The notes under the pieces were generated by a model, which was given only the letters and a program-made list of their open reading frames with translations, did no database searches and was not told the DNA's origin. A DNA stretch of 64,000 bases from assembly GCA_023897205.1 (NCBI GenBank), contig JAHWDD010000008.1:1612001-1676000 (forward strand). The letters run 5' to 3'. The position numbers and the translations under genes were made by a program. Within the stretch, counting starts at the first letter, position 1. Each line of letters begins with the position of its first letter. Positions 45,630 through 57,000 of the stretch are shown here, in pieces. Source of the DNA: Exophiala sp. HKRS030. Taxonomy: Eukaryota; Ascomycota; Eurotiomycetes; Chaetothyriales; Herpotrichiellaceae.

Positions 45630-45962
45630 ACATCCGAAATCATCATGAACAACAATAAACTTTACTGTAGAGACCGACTTCAATAGAAAAACGAGGACTT
45701 GTTCACAGCGCGCACACGCTCTATGCCAGTCTGTGTGTGTTTACATCTAACATGCGACAAGACGATAAACAAAACCATTTTGACATCATTCTTCATTGTC
45801 TATCTGATGCTTGTCATGTCAAAAAAGACATGACATTGCTGTCTTGACAAGTACATCGTTGTCGCTCACCAGCCCGACCGCAGCCGCACCACCCACCCAC
45901 CCAAACCAGCACCAACCGCACACCCGGCACAACCGATGCGACTGACGTCCGTATGGTGGTTT
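45630..45962. other. Convergent 3' intergenic region
   Basis: Lies between the ends of the SHB17-like gene (+) and the DUF7918-type gene (-). It contains a CACC/CCCA-rich stretch near 45890-45930 and no gene. Confidence 0.4.
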
Positions 45963-48900
45963 TCAAAGCCAAAAGTCATGCGGTTCACCGGGTGCCGGCT
46001 GGCGGGACATCGGGGGTGGGTCCGGTGGGCGATCCGGAGCATCCACAATCGGCACATGGACGTACTCGTCAGGGATGTCTGGCGAGTTGGGGTGCATAAA
46101 GTACCTGTCCCAGCTGCTGAAGCCGGCGGGAACTGGGTCGTCCACGTCAGGTGCCCTCATGTTGTCAGGGAGTGGCTCGGTGCGGGGCTCGGCAACGTCA
46201 CTGGGGCCAAAGGGGTCCGAGAGAGGTACAGACCGGACTATGGCGGGCGAGCCAGAGCTGGATTGATAGAGAGGAGAAGGAGGTGGTGGAGGATCAGCGT
46301 CGGCGGCAGACGGCCGATTTGGAGTTGTGCACACTCGGTCTTGTTGAACAGGGACACTGGTAGGGTAAGATGGTCCAGGAAGATTCAGAGGACTGATGGC
46401 TGAAGGCGCTGGGATCGTGGGATTACTCGGCGCGGTATCGTGTGGTGGGTAGCTTCGAGCGGCAGCAGGCTCTTCTTCATTTTGGCCGTCCCAACGTCCA
46501 GTTCCGGATGCTTGCTGGCTATTCCTGTCTGATGCCTCACCACCTTGTTGCCAGTTGTTGTTTTGTTGTTCTGCTGCATTACTTGTATTTCCGCTTCCCC
46601 AGCCTTGATCGGCTGCAGCAGCAGCAGTAATATTGGTAGTACCTGTTGGCTTTGCACCTGAACTAGAAGCTTGGACAGAAGGACGTCGAAATGCTGGAAG
46701 GTAGTATGTTGGAAATGGATGTTGAGGTGGAGCAATCGGAACTTGTTCAAAGGGAGCTGGCACGGCAGGAGCAGGAACTGGTTTTGGCGGTGGTTGATCT
46801 GGAATATCTCCTCCCAAAGCACCCTTTGCTCGAAGAACTAGCTCAATCAATTCATCCTTGCTCTTACCCTCGAGAGCATTCCTGTCCGTGTCAGGACTCG
46901 GATCCAAGCTGACAACAATACCAGTTTCAGCCTTGATCTGCTCCTTGTGACGATATTTGAAGATGAACCTGGCATAGGGATCCTGAAGAGTGTCTAGATA
47001 CTTTGCGGGATGTAAGCTCTTCTTGTTGTAAATGTAACCGCGACCAGGTTGGACTTGCTTGGTGACACCTTTGGCTTGTGCAACGGATTGAGGTACATCA
47101 TATCGTGGCTCTTCTTCTGCAATGGGTGGAACATCGACGTCTCTGTGGAACTTTGCAGCTTGATAAAGGCCATATGGGCCATACCATGCTGTCTTTCCTG
47201 ATGCATTACTTGTAGACTGTGGCACATTCTGGTTGTTCGAGGTTGTATTCTGACCTTGAGACCAGTTTTGATTAGACTTGTTGCTTTTGTTGTCATCACT
47301 GGTGCTGTTGTTGTTGACTGTATCCCAGCCTTGATCAGTAGCATTACCGGAGTTGTTGTTGTTGTTTGTATCCCAGCTTTGATCAGTAGTATTACCGGAG
47401 TTGTTGTTGTTGTTTGTATCCCAGCCTTGATCAGTAGCATTACCGGAGTTGTTGTTGTTGTTGTTTGTATCCCAGCTTTGATCAGTAGTATTATTGGAGT
47501 TGTTGTTATTTGTATCCCAATTTTGACCACTGCTGTTATTATTGTTGTTGTCGTTGTTCCAATCCTGATTATCGTTGGCATTACTAGTCCCTTGATCGGC
47601 CGACTCTATTTGATCCTGGTCAGGTTTGTTGGTGTTTTTGTCAGTCTCGCTTTTGTTTTGGGTATTCCAGTCGGGCCAGGTATTATTGGTAGCATTATTG
47701 TTCGAGTCTTTTGTGGTAGGTTCTGAAAATTCCGCTTTTGTATTGGTTACTGTAGCCGTGGAAGCAGCCTTTTGTTTGCTAGTGTCATTGCTTGCACTAG
47801 TACCAGTAGAGGTCGTGGTAATCTGAGTATTTTGAGGAATAGGCTGATTTGGCACTTGAAACCATGGAGCAGTATTGAGTGGTAAGTATGGGAAGAATTG
47901 AGCTGGTCCTGGTACTGCAGGTTGGAATGCTTGATGAGGTGGACCAATCCAAGTAGGCATCGGAAGTGGATGTTGACTTGGGAAAGGTTGAATTCCGGTG
48001 TATGGTAAAGGTGCAGGACCTGGTGGATGTGGTGGAACTTGAGGAGGAACAGAACCCATTCGAGCGTGAGTTGGTAGAGTTGTGCCACGCTCTGAGAGAC
48101 CTGGTATTCTTGAGGAACTAGCTAGTGGAACCCTAAGAGCACCATGTCCCATTGGAGGTTCAGGATAGTCGCGATAATCTCGAGGCTCAGCAGGCCTATG
48201 AACATACTGATGCTCGGCATGACGGGATGGATAGTCTCCATAGGGTTGATGTCCAACATAATGTTGAGGTGGGTAATAATCATCATGGAATCGAGGCATA
48301 GGTTGGGACTGATATCGACCATTGTGTACAGAACCCTCTCTGGGACTACCATAATCGAAGTGAACCCGTCGTTCAGGCCGAGGCGGTAGATGATCGTGTG
48401 GGTCACGTTCACCACGCGGTGGCGGTTGAGGTGGGTCCTGTGTAGGTCGACGGTAGTGAAATGTGCCACCAGGAACATGTTCTTGTTGATATGGTCGTGG
48501 AGGATAGCGTGGACCTTGTTGTGGCGGATACGGTCTAGGACCAGGTCTGTAACCAAAATCCCAATGGTGATAATTGTCAGCTGGGCCGTCAACTTGTAAG
48601 AAGTGAGAAGACGATGGTCGATCTGAAGGTCCGTCAAAGATGCCCCAAAAAGGAAGAGTCTCAAGATCTGGTTCAGCCACAACCTCTGCCGATTGTTCAG
48701 TGGGTATTTCCGCATTGTCATCGTCTTGCTGCTCCAGAATGACACTGTCTTCTTTCGAAGAGTCACTCAATGAGTCGAACTCAGCAGGATCATTGGAACT
48801 GCATCGCAAGACAAAGACTTCAATCGTACCAAGTTCCTCGAAATGACTCTCACTTGCTCCTGGAGGGAGTTGTTGTACGACATTGTAGTCATCAAAGCGC

Positions 48901-49238
48901 CATTCTCTCCCCATGTATGATCCGTCTCCTAGACGTGTTTCTTTCTGTCGAACAATGAAATCGATCTTGGATCTAGATTCCGGTAGGTTCTTCTCGGGTG
49001 ATTGTAGATTGACTCGAACCCGGTTGCATTGATATTTTCCATCTATAAAGACAAGCATGGCTAGGCCTTCATGAATGAATTTACGCGAGGTGAGTCTGAT
49101 GCTGAAAGGTTGAGGATGATTTGGGATTGCGATGAAGGTTTCAACGAAGCCATCACCATATTGAGTGCCATATTCTGGGAAAGGAGCACCAGTCTCCCCC
49201 CACAGAACATTGCATACGAGATTTTTCAACGTCGGCAT
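45963..49238 (-). CDS. DUF7918-type fungal protein with long N/Q-rich prion-like region
   Basis: A single open frame of 1091 residues from the ATG at 49238. Residues 1-~200 form the only globular-looking part: MPTLKNLVCNVLWGETGAPF, then FIAIPNHPQPFSIRLTS and FIHEGLAMLVFIDGKYQCNR, which fits the fungal DUF7918 pattern of a beta-rich N-terminal domain. Then come a Y/P/R/H-rich stretch (~240-480), a strongly N/Q/T/S-rich stretch (~490-690) and a P/S/A-rich tail. Within the N-rich part, residues ~560-647, the phrase TDQ(S/G)WDTNNNNNSGN is repeated about five times, echoed in DNA at 47300-47560. The composition (N, Q, G, Y, S, with few charges) is typical of prion-like or phase-separating proteins; that property is inference. 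The function is not known. One block (LHPAKYLDTLQDPYARFIFK, ~770-790) near the C-terminal half looks ordered. Confidence 0.8.
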   Translation of the reverse strand: MPTLKNLVCNVLWGETGAPFPEYGTQYGDGFVETFIAIPNHPQPFSIRLTSRKFIHEGLAMLVFIDGKYQCNRVRVNLQSPEKNLPESRSKIDFIVRQKETRLGDGSYMGREWRFDDYNVVQQLPPGASESHFEELGTIEVFVLRCSSNDPAEFDSLSDSSKEDSVILEQQDDDNAEIPTEQSAEVVAEPDLETLPFWGIFDGPSDRPSSSHFLQVDGPADNYHHWDFGYRPGPRPYPPQQGPRYPPRPYQQEHVPGGTFHYRRPTQDPPQPPPRGERDPHDHLPPRPERRVHFDYGSPREGSVHNGRYQSQPMPRFHDDYYPPQHYVGHQPYGDYPSRHAEHQYVHRPAEPRDYRDYPEPPMGHGALRVPLASSSRIPGLSERGTTLPTHARMGSVPPQVPPHPPGPAPLPYTGIQPFPSQHPLPMPTWIGPPHQAFQPAVPGPAQFFPYLPLNTAPWFQVPNQPIPQNTQITTTSTGTSASNDTSKQKAASTATVTNTKAEFSEPTTKDSNNNATNNTWPDWNTQNKSETDKNTNKPDQDQIESADQGTSNANDNQDWNNDNNNNNSSGQNWDTNNNNSNNTTDQSWDTNNNNNNSGNATDQGWDTNNNNNSGNTTDQSWDTNNNNNSGNATDQGWDTVNNNSTSDDNKSNKSNQNWSQGQNTTSNNQNVPQSTSNASGKTAWYGPYGLYQAAKFHRDVDVPPIAEEEPRYDVPQSVAQAKGVTKQVQPGRGYIYNKKSLHPAKYLDTLQDPYARFIFKYRHKEQIKAETGIVVSLDPSPDTDRNALEGKSKDELIELVLRAKGALGGDIPDQPPPKPVPAPAVPAPFEQVPIAPPQHPFPTYYLPAFRRPSVQASSSGAKPTGTTNITAAAAADQGWGSGNTSNAAEQQNNNWQQGGEASDRNSQQASGTGRWDGQNEEEPAAARSYPPHDTAPSNPTIPAPSAISPLNLPGPSYPTSVPVQQDRVCTTPNRPSAADADPPPPPSPLYQSSSGSPAIVRSVPLSDPFGPSDVAEPRTEPLPDNMRAPDVDDPVPAGFSSWDRYFMHPNSPDIPDEYVHVPIVDAPDRPPDPPPMSRQPAPGEPHDFWL
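47300..47560 (-). repeat. In-frame coding tandem repeat (TDQxWDTNNNNNSGN units)
   Basis: On the plus strand, blocks reading ATCCCAGCCTTGATCAGTAG, and near copies with CTTTGATC, recur about every 60-66 bases and are separated by TTG/TTA microsatellite runs. The period is a multiple of three, so copy-number change keeps the reading frame. Units at both ends are less regular. Confidence 0.85.
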
Positions 49239-50104
49239 GGCATCGATGATGACTGATCACTCTTCAGATCTCAAGTCATGGTTCTTTTGATGGAAGGAAA
49301 AAGTCAAGAGATGAAAGAGATGAATGGAAAGTGAGAAAAGTGTGTTAGCCCGCGGGATCAAGGAGTTCATTTTGGATATGAGGACACGACCAAGCTCGCC
49401 GAGACGAGCGCAAGGGCAGAACACTTTGTCAGGATGTGCTCTGGACGATGATGTCTTTGCGATTGTTTGCTTAGTCGTACAGTCTGTGAGTTAGGCAGCT
49501 TGTTGTCGCGGGAGGAGAAGTAACATCATCGATATCAACAGACCTACTCCTAGATTTTTTCGACATGTCATGATCATTCCAAAGACAAATAACCACCACC
49601 ACTGTCTTCGTCAGTCACGGGATGTTGCAACAAAGATCAAAGATCGGGCAGGAAAGGGGATCGATAAAGGTCTGAAGATGGAGGCACTTTCTCCTGATAG
49701 AGAAATGCTTTGTGCAATGACACAAGTCCTGTGATATTGTCATCATTTCTTCGATTAAAAGAAAATGTTCGAGTGCTTCTTCTGTCCACGCTGGGTCGAA
49801 TATACTGAGTATAAGTGATATTATCAGGTGTTCAGGTAAAGTCTCCCTTTTTACAGTACTGTCCAGATTTGTAATAGCGTCGGATTTAGAGCAGATTAAG
49901 GCCGTTCCCTGCATACGAGCATTCCTTGTCAGAACAAGGGACAAGTGAGTAATAACGTCCAGCTGGTAATAGCCCTTGTGTGACCTAAAAGCAAAGGAAA
50001 AGGTGAGTCAGAGTTTCATCTACCTCGAGCTTGTGGCTATATAGCTCGAATAGACTATTCGGCTCGAAACTTTCTCCTATACAGATACCAGCCTGGCCGT
50101 GAAG
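49239..50104. other. Divergent intergenic region
   Basis: Promoters of the DUF7918-type gene (-) and the SDR gene (+). No supported gene is seen inside. Confidence 0.4.
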
Positions 50105-51137
50105 ATGGTGAAGCTTGCACAGATCAAGGACCATAACAGTCGTTTCGAAGGTGAGCAACATGAGGGAAACATATGTGTATTCGTTGGCGCCACGAGAGGA
50201 ATCGGCGCAGGCACTCTCGCGAGAATGGCGACCATGATACAACAGTCGACATTTTACATTTTAGGACGTTCACCTAAGCAAGCAGAAGAACAACTCGAAG
50301 CATTGGGAACCTCCAATGAAAGCAACAAGTTCATATTCATTGAAGCAGATGTCACCTTGCTCTCCGATGTCGACGCCGCATGCAAACAGATCGCGGAGGC
50401 AGAGCAGAAATTAGACTATTTGTGTATGAGTGCAGGCCTTGTCCCCTTGAACGGAGCTGAATGTATGTTGCTTCCTACAGACGTCGATGGTCAATATCAA
50501 ATGCTTACCTGTTTCCACAGACACGAAAGAAGGCCTCGAAATCGCCTTTGCCCTTTCATACTACTCCAGAATGCGAATGGTTTCCAACTTGCTACCTCTC
50601 CTTCGTCAATCTCCTCGTCCACGAATTCTGAGTGTACTCAATGGTGGCAGAGAACAAAGGATCGATACTGAAGACCTTGGTCTTGAGCGGGGCTGGGCTG
50701 TTAGAGCGATGATAAACCACACGACAACCATGACAAGCCTCGCCTTTGATCATCTTGCATCAGTCAACGAGAATGTGGCATTCTTGCATGCGTTTCCCGG
50801 ACTGGTACAGACAAACATATTCTCCCAATTAACCGCGCCCGAGTCTTCCGGTATCGCATGGAGAGTTGGGTTGGCAGCAATTCGTACGCTTACGGCCGTT
50901 GCATTTTTCCTCATGGGAATTAGTACCGAGGACAGTGGCGAAAGACATGCTTTCCATCTGACGAGCGATACCTTTGGACCAGGAGCACATCGTATCGATG
51001 AGACAAGCAATGAAGTGGTTGTGCCAGGGGTCCTTGAAGAATATAGGAAAGAAGGTTGGCCAAAGAAGGTCTGGGAATATACCCTGGCGGTGTTCGACAA
51101 AGTGACTACAATCAAGGCCACCTCGAGTCGTCCATAG
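50105..51137 (+). CDS. Atypical short-chain dehydrogenase/reductase-fold protein
   Basis: Exons 50105-50462 and 50521-51137 (donor GTATGT, acceptor CCACAG, phase 1) give 324 residues; the join reads NGAEYTKEGLE. The N-terminal Rossmann motif is GATRGIGAGTL (classical TGxxxGIG), with DYLCMSAGL standing where NNAG is usual. HAFPGLVQTNIF matches the post-active-site PG segment. I cannot find the catalytic YxxxK: the position normally after the SVLNGG strand reads ERGWAVRAMINHTT, without tyrosine, while YYSRMRM belongs to an earlier helix. A family of fungal SDR-like proteins with this layout (YYSR, then HTTTMTSLA, then HAFPG) is common and uncharacterised. It probably binds NAD(P)H; the reaction is unknown. 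Confidence 0.82.
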
Positions 51138-51448
51138 CAAACATGCAATACTCCATCAGAATGCAGAATCTTTATTCAGAACAGGTAGAAGGGGTAAAAG
51201 GAAAGGGGAAAGGGGAAAAGGATGGAGACTTCTATTTGTGAATAACAGTAAAGTGGCATGTGTGGCCAATAGGGGCCAGTGAGGCTACCGTAGTCCCATT
51301 TCCCATCTATCTCTCAATCCCGCGTCTAGATCACAGCCCGTATGTTTCCTTCCCACCTGTCAAAGAAATTCACAAACATCAAATTGCGCCCTCGACTTCT
51401 TCTCTTGTGAATTTCTCTCCTTGCTCACACTATCGATATTCGCCTGTC
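51138..51448. other. Short intergenic region before GLO3
   Basis: A purine-rich run (AGGAAAGGGGAAAGGGG-like) near 51190-51230 is followed by a CT-rich GLO3 leader. No gene. Confidence 0.4.
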
Positions 51449-53241
51449 ATGAGCGCCACAAAGGCCCAGTCTCAAAAGATCTTTGAGAAGTTAAAAGCGA
51501 AACCTGCGAACAAGGTAGCCTCAACACAAATTGGTCCCCCCCAATGCACATGCCGAATGAGAAGCCTAATGTGTCCCCTTTTTTCCACTTAGATATGTTT
51601 TGATTGTGGCCAAAAGAATCCGACTTGGTCGTCCGTTCCTTTCGGTGTCTACCTATGCCTCGATTGCTCCTCGAATCACCGAAACCTAGGTGTACACATT
51701 TCCTTTGTCAGGTCGACGAACTTGGACGGTGCGTTGCATGAAAGAAATATCAGAATCGGGACGAGAGATTGACAAATATATCAGTATGGCAATGGGCTCA
51801 ATTACGGACTATGAAGGTTGGAGGCAATGAGTCTGCCACGAAATTCTTCCAGTCCAACGGTGGCAGCGCAGCCCTCGCCAGCAAGGATGCCAAAGTCAAA
51901 TACACTTCCAACGCGGCGAACAAGTACAAAGAGGAACTGAAGCGTAGAGCAGCGAGAGATGCCGAAGAGTGAGCGAAATATCCGTCAACTTTGGCATGTT
52001 TCCTAGGCTAATCAAATGTGTCTACCACAGATATCCTGATGAAGTGGTCATCACCGACGAGACCCTTTCGACTCCCGCCGATGGATCATCTGCGACGCCC
52101 GCAGGCGAACCAGGCGACGACTTCTTTTCTTCCTGGGACAAACCCAGCATCAAGAGGCCTAGTAATCCTCCTTCACGAAGTGGCACTCCACCCGTCGTTT
52201 CCCGTACGGCCTCGCCTTTCCTCTCCGCGGGCGGTGCAAACGGCTCTGCGGCACGACCCAAATCACCTTTGATCGGCGCCGGCGGCAACGACTCGGAGAC
52301 TGCCCTCCCGGCTCCGACGGCCATCCGCACGACATCCTCATCTGCGATCCGGAAAGGACCAACCGGCGGTGCCGGAGCGAAACGGACGAACGTGTTGGGT
52401 GCTAAAAAGACGCAAAAGTTGGGCGCGAAGAAGGTCGTCGGTGAAGAAATCGACTTTGAGGCCGCCGAAAAGGCGGCAAAGGCCGAAGCGGAGAGAATAG
52501 AGAAGCTTGGATACGATCCTGAAGCCGAAAAGGCGGAAGATTTGGCCAGAAACAAGTCTTCCTCTTTCGGCGCCGCAACCAAGGAAACAAACTCAACATC
52601 TTCTGCCACCTCACAGGCAGGCCCAGCGTCTAGTGCCGCTCATACACGCAGTCCCAGCGAGGTCGAGCGACTGGGCATGGGAATGGGTAGACTTGGTTTC
52701 GGGCAGATTGGGTCGAAAGGTGGTGCCGGTGCTGCCTCTTCTACAGCACCAGCACCGAAGAAACTCGGCTTTGGCAGTGTCGGTGCCAGCAAAGCACCTG
52801 TCGAAGGTGAATTTTTTCCCCCCGTTGCTTCCCTCTCATCTCTCTGTCCGATGCTTGTCGTCCGATACTGACAAACCACTTTTTCATAAAGACGAATCAG
52901 AACAGTACGCGCGCCAGAAATTCGGGACCCAAAAGGGCATATCGTCCGACGAGTTTTTCGGCCGCGGTGCGTTCGACTCCAACGTCCAGGCCGAGGCCAA
53001 GACGCGCCTTCAAGGGTTCGAGGGCGCGACGAGCATCTCGTCCAACGCCTACTTTGGGCGCCCCGAGGACGACGTGACCGGCCTCGAGAACGGCGAGTAC
53101 GGCGACCTCGAAACCGCGGCCAAGGACTTTGTTCGCAAACTCGGTCTCACGGCCGGCGACGACCTCGAGAACCTGATCAACGTGGCCGGCGAGGGTGGGA
53201 GGAAATTGAGGGGTGCCGTGGCGAGGTATTTGAACAGTTAG
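51449..53241 (+). CDS. GLO3: ADP-ribosylation factor GTPase-activating protein Glo3
   Basis: Exons 51449-51514, 51593-51728, 51785-51968, 52031-52806 and 52892-53241 give 503 residues with consistent phases. The ArfGAP zinc finger is [20 protein letters not shown] followed by [20 protein letters not shown], spacing C-x2-C-x16-C-x2-C, with the catalytic arginine in [26 protein letters not shown] continues the domain. The long middle is low complexity (S, A, P, K). The C-terminal part has the Glo3 repeats: [11 protein letters not shown] and [11 protein letters not shown], the ISSxxFFG-type motifs that mark Glo3/ArfGAP2/3 rather than Gcs1. It stimulates GTP hydrolysis on Arf1 at the Golgi for COPI retrieval to the ER. 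The middle has many alanine/lysine-rich segments that could bind coatomer. Confidence 0.95.
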
Positions 53242-53960
53242 ATTGGGACACACTCATCATCTCGGATTTCACATTACATACCCACCTAGGTGGTGTTGTT
53301 GTTGTCGTTGTTCAGAGAAGAGTCTCACATGACGAACGAGAAAAAAACCTGTCAAACAGGTATCGGTACGGGTTCGAGGGATTAGCTAGGGAAGCGAGGG
53401 TTGGCAAGAATTTTCTTCTTCTTTTTCCTGCGACAATGAAAACGAGTTTTTGTTGAATATTAGAGCTCACGCAAAATGATGTCTACTCTGTATCCGTACC
53501 AGTTGCATTAAATACCTAGGTATGCAGTACTTCTATTCAAGTGAAACGAGTACACACTCCTCCCAGCCCAAACCACGAACCATTACACCCTGGAAAACTT
53601 ACATTTTGGGAGTTGACACGGTGCACAATCAAAAACACAAATACTAGACAAATACGCATACAAGAAAACTCAATCATACTAATCATGTTTCTGATCAATT
53701 ATTTGACTACCAAAACGCAAAGTCTATTGCATAAGGAAAAGCATCCCCCCAAAAACTACCTTCCTAGGTATGTTTCAGGCCAATGTTGATAAACGCCTCC
53801 TTGTTAAGTCACTCCCTGCAACCTTGTCGATTTCTTCTGTTCAGACCAAAAAAAGAGAGACAACACGTATGTATTTTCGTCCGCCCCCCTCATTTCAAAA
53901 GAGGCTCATCTGGTTTTCCATGTAGAAACGAATTTCTTGTACAAAAAGTGCTATGCCAGT
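53242..53960. other. Convergent 3' intergenic region GLO3 / GH72 gene
   Basis: AT-rich flanks with a short interrupted GTT run near 53291. No supported gene. Confidence 0.4.
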
Positions 53961-55369
53961 CTACAACAGTGTAGCACCGAAGAGAGATGACATGACCAAA
54001 ACAGCACCGCAGACCATAGGAGCGAAAGACCATTCTGGAACCGCCATGGCGATGGCACCGTTGGTTGAAGATGAGGTGGACGAGCCACCACTGGAGGAAC
54101 CCGTTTGGCTAGCTTGTCCGCTACCAGCAGTGGCGGTTCCGGTAGAGGCACCACCAGCATTCTGAGAGCCAGCACCCGAAAGACCTGGACCTTTACCAGC
54201 ACCAGAGGTCATGAACTTCTTAGCACCCTCGGGGATAGCTGGAAGGGCGTCGGTCTTGACAAGCCAGTTGGGGTTGTTGTAGGCCGGGCATCCAGAGGCA
54301 CCACCAGTCGAGTTGTAACCACCATCGCCTTGTGGGTTAGGGGTCTTGGAGAATTGAGACTGAAGTGCCGAGAAGTCGGGAAGTTCAGAAACCGAATTGC
54401 CATTGATCTCCACAAGACCATAGTTAGAGGGCTCCTGAGAGTATTCGTAGACAAGACCGCCGGAGTAAACACCAGTCATTTGAGTGCTGTAGAGGGACTC
54501 GACTTCCTGGAACTCACGGGTGTTGGTGTTGCAGCCATACTCGGACAGGAAAAGAGGAAGACCGTATCCAGTGAAGTTCTTGACCTTCTGATCCCAACCA
54601 GACTGAGTGAAAGACGAAGGGTCGCACCATGAGTAATCGTTGAAAGCAAAGAAATCAGATCGTTCGTCGGAAGTACCGCAGTTCATGTATTCAGCCATTT
54701 CCAAACGGTTCTCACTAACATCAGCGGCAGAGTACCCAACGGGGATTGTTCTGTAGCCTCGGTTGCGGATGTATTGTCTCATGTCACGAGTGACAGCCTT
54801 GACATAAGGAGCAGCGGCTGAAGACTCGGGGTCGTTGATAACTTCATTGCCAGAGAAGAAGGCCAAAACGTTGTCATACTTTTGGAAATCGTCAATGGTT
54901 GCAAAGATGCTTTGCAGGTACACGTCGTTATAGGAGGGGTTGGGATCCGCTCGGTTCAAAGAGTACTTGGGGGTATTGACGTCGAGTACAAGGTAGATGC
55001 CAGCATCTGCCAAAGCACTCATACACTCATCATGATTGGCTGTGTTGTCGACAGTGTAGACACGAATAGTGTTCAGACCCAGCTTCTTGAATTCCGCGAT
55101 GTCTCGCTTGCAGCCATCCACGTCGGCGATAGGGTCGGCGACATTGGAGGAGCCACCAGGCTGGTAGTCGACGCCACGAATGTAGAAGCGATCATTGCCG
55201 GCAAAGAAAGCTGGGGGAACGTCAGTGTTATGCTGCGCGGGAGAGGGATGGGAAGCTGCGTACCATTGCCCTTGACCGTCACAGAGGTGATGGAGCTCGC
55301 TCGCTTCACGGTAGCCGCTGAAGCTACACCAGCACCCAAAGCGAGGGCGGCGATAGTGGAAGTACGCAT
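53961..55369 (-). CDS. GH72 1,3-beta-glucanosyltransferase, GPI-anchored (Gel/Gas family)
   Basis: Exons 55369-55264 and 55210-53961 give 451 residues. Signal peptide MRTSTIAALALGAGVASA. The join reads VKGN-A-FFAGNDRFYIRGVDYQPGG, the family start. Catalytic glutamates lie in FFSGNEVIND (acid/base) and LFLSEYGCNT (nucleophile); NDYSWCDPSSF and YSGGLVYEYSQE are other GH72 blocks. After the catalytic domain comes a G/S/T-rich linker (GSSSGGSSTSSSTNGA) and a hydrophobic tail EWSFAPMVCGAVLVMSSLFG, a typical GPI-attachment end. No cysteine-rich CBM43 module is present, so this is the Gel1-like subgroup. It cuts beta-1,3-glucan and re-ligates the ends to lengthen wall glucan at the cell surface. Confidence 0.93.
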
Positions 55370-57000
55370 GATGAGAGAGTTAACGGTAGTCCTTGCAGAT
55401 AGAAGTCTCGTTTGGAGCTCAGTGTCTCGTCAAAAATGGTAGTAATGGTCGCCCGTTTGGCAGAGAAGACAAAATTAATCAAGGGTTAGGATCCAAGAGA
55501 GTGAGGATTCCCAACAGAAGGATAATTAAATGATAAATAGCGAGGGAGGAGCGACACCACAACAAGAAATGGTGACTGCTCTTTTTTGATGATATATATT
55601 GTCAAGTGAACGAGGGAAAGTCGAGGGCAGGAAAAGAAGGCAGGATGGGGAGGATGGCATTAAAAAAAGGGTGTTGGGAGTTTGCACTGCGTACGAGTCC
55701 AACACGGAGCCCCAAAGCACAAGCACGACATGGCGCGTCCATGGGAGGAAGCGATGGTCCCTGATGGACATTTTTTTTGGAGCCCGAATGAGGGATGTGT
55801 TGGTAGTTTCTCCTGGGATGGCGCAGCCACTTCCGCTTGTTGGTCCTATCAACGTTGCAGTTGACATGTCTTGAGTCTCTCCACAACACCTTGTTATGGG
55901 TCTTCACGATTGGGATAAGTTTCACCTACAGTACGGAGTACAACATCTCTTCGCGCAGCCGATCCCAGAGATGGACAGCCTGAACTACAGCATGTAGGTT
56001 GGTCGCATACGATCATTGCTCTACGCAGTAAAGAGCATCTACAACAATCTGCTCATCAGGGTTGTCCCCGGCGTCTATACAAGAAGATTCTCCCTTCGGA
56101 CCATGTGCGAGTTTCGCCGCAAAACTTGTTTGTCGCATCGAATCTCGCTCCCGTGGAAAGCAAATCTCCAAGTCTCTGCACTGCCACAAAACCTCGTTTC
56201 AACCAGTCCCGCCATGACCACTCAAATCGGTGTCAAAGGCTGCCCACCTCAAGTCGGGGTGCAGTAACGTTTGCTTTCCAGCACTTCGCCCTTTCTGTCG
56301 AGTTGCTCACGTGAATCAGGCTTAATTTCGTTTCAGTACTCCGTACTCATAAGGCAGACTTGACATATCACAGGCATCTCAGGGTCAACTTTGGTCCACA
56401 AAGCAATCAAAAAAGACTTCATGGGAGTATATAACTATCCACAGTGACCGCGCAAACCTCGACGATCTCGTCTTGTTTTCTGTCTCTCAGTACGGAGTAC
56501 AGATGCTATGACGAATGGATGCTCCAGATCTTGAGACGATCTTTGCTTCTGTGCTTCCATTTTCCTTACCTGATCCGTTAAATGGCCCGCCAGAAGCGTT
56601 TCATGGCTTTCAAAAAATGGATCGGATCTACTCACATCAGGAAACAAGAATATCAGGACAAGATACAGATATTTGGTCTCGAATGAGTCTCTTGTCATTT
56701 TCGAAACTATGGTCATGTCTCTGACACCAGACACTTTCCTCCCAACCACAGCTTTCTATCATCGGATCAAAAACCCTTTCATCCACAACATATGTGCCAA
56801 ATTCAAACAATCCCCACAAGCATGCCGTCAGATTTGGGGAAACAAGTGGTGGAAAACGCCTATAGCTATGCCCGTCGCAGATTTGTGATAAAGGAGAGAA
56901 ATGCTGAGCCGTGTCGTCGTTATGTGTGCTAAAAAGGAAAAAACACTGTCGCAATCATTGCCGCCAGAAGAGGAAGCCACCGGTAGGTCCAAGAATGGAC
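55370..57000. other. Upstream region of the GH72 gene with three CGGAGTA motifs
   Basis: The next gene also lies on the minus strand and ends at 57001. Motif copies are at 55931-55941, 56336-56346 and 56490-56500, all perfect 11-mers or their reverse complements. No gene is recognised. Confidence 0.5.
55931..56500. promoter_or_regulatory. Three perfect GTACGGAGTAC motifs
   Basis: GTACGGAGTAC occurs at 55931-55941 and 56490-56500; GTACTCCGTAC (reverse complement) occurs at 56336-56346. They are upstream of the minus-strand GH72 gene by 0.56-1.13 kb. The function is inferred only from recurrence. Confidence 0.3.

Noticed and set aside
47300..47560. CRISPR-like regular repeat spacing
   Set aside because: It is an in-frame coding tandem repeat with microsatellite spacers in a eukaryotic gene.
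47256..47726. 156-codon plus-strand frame rich in V and I opposite the N-rich repeat
   Set aside because: Antisense translation of poly-N/T codons gives V/I runs; not real.
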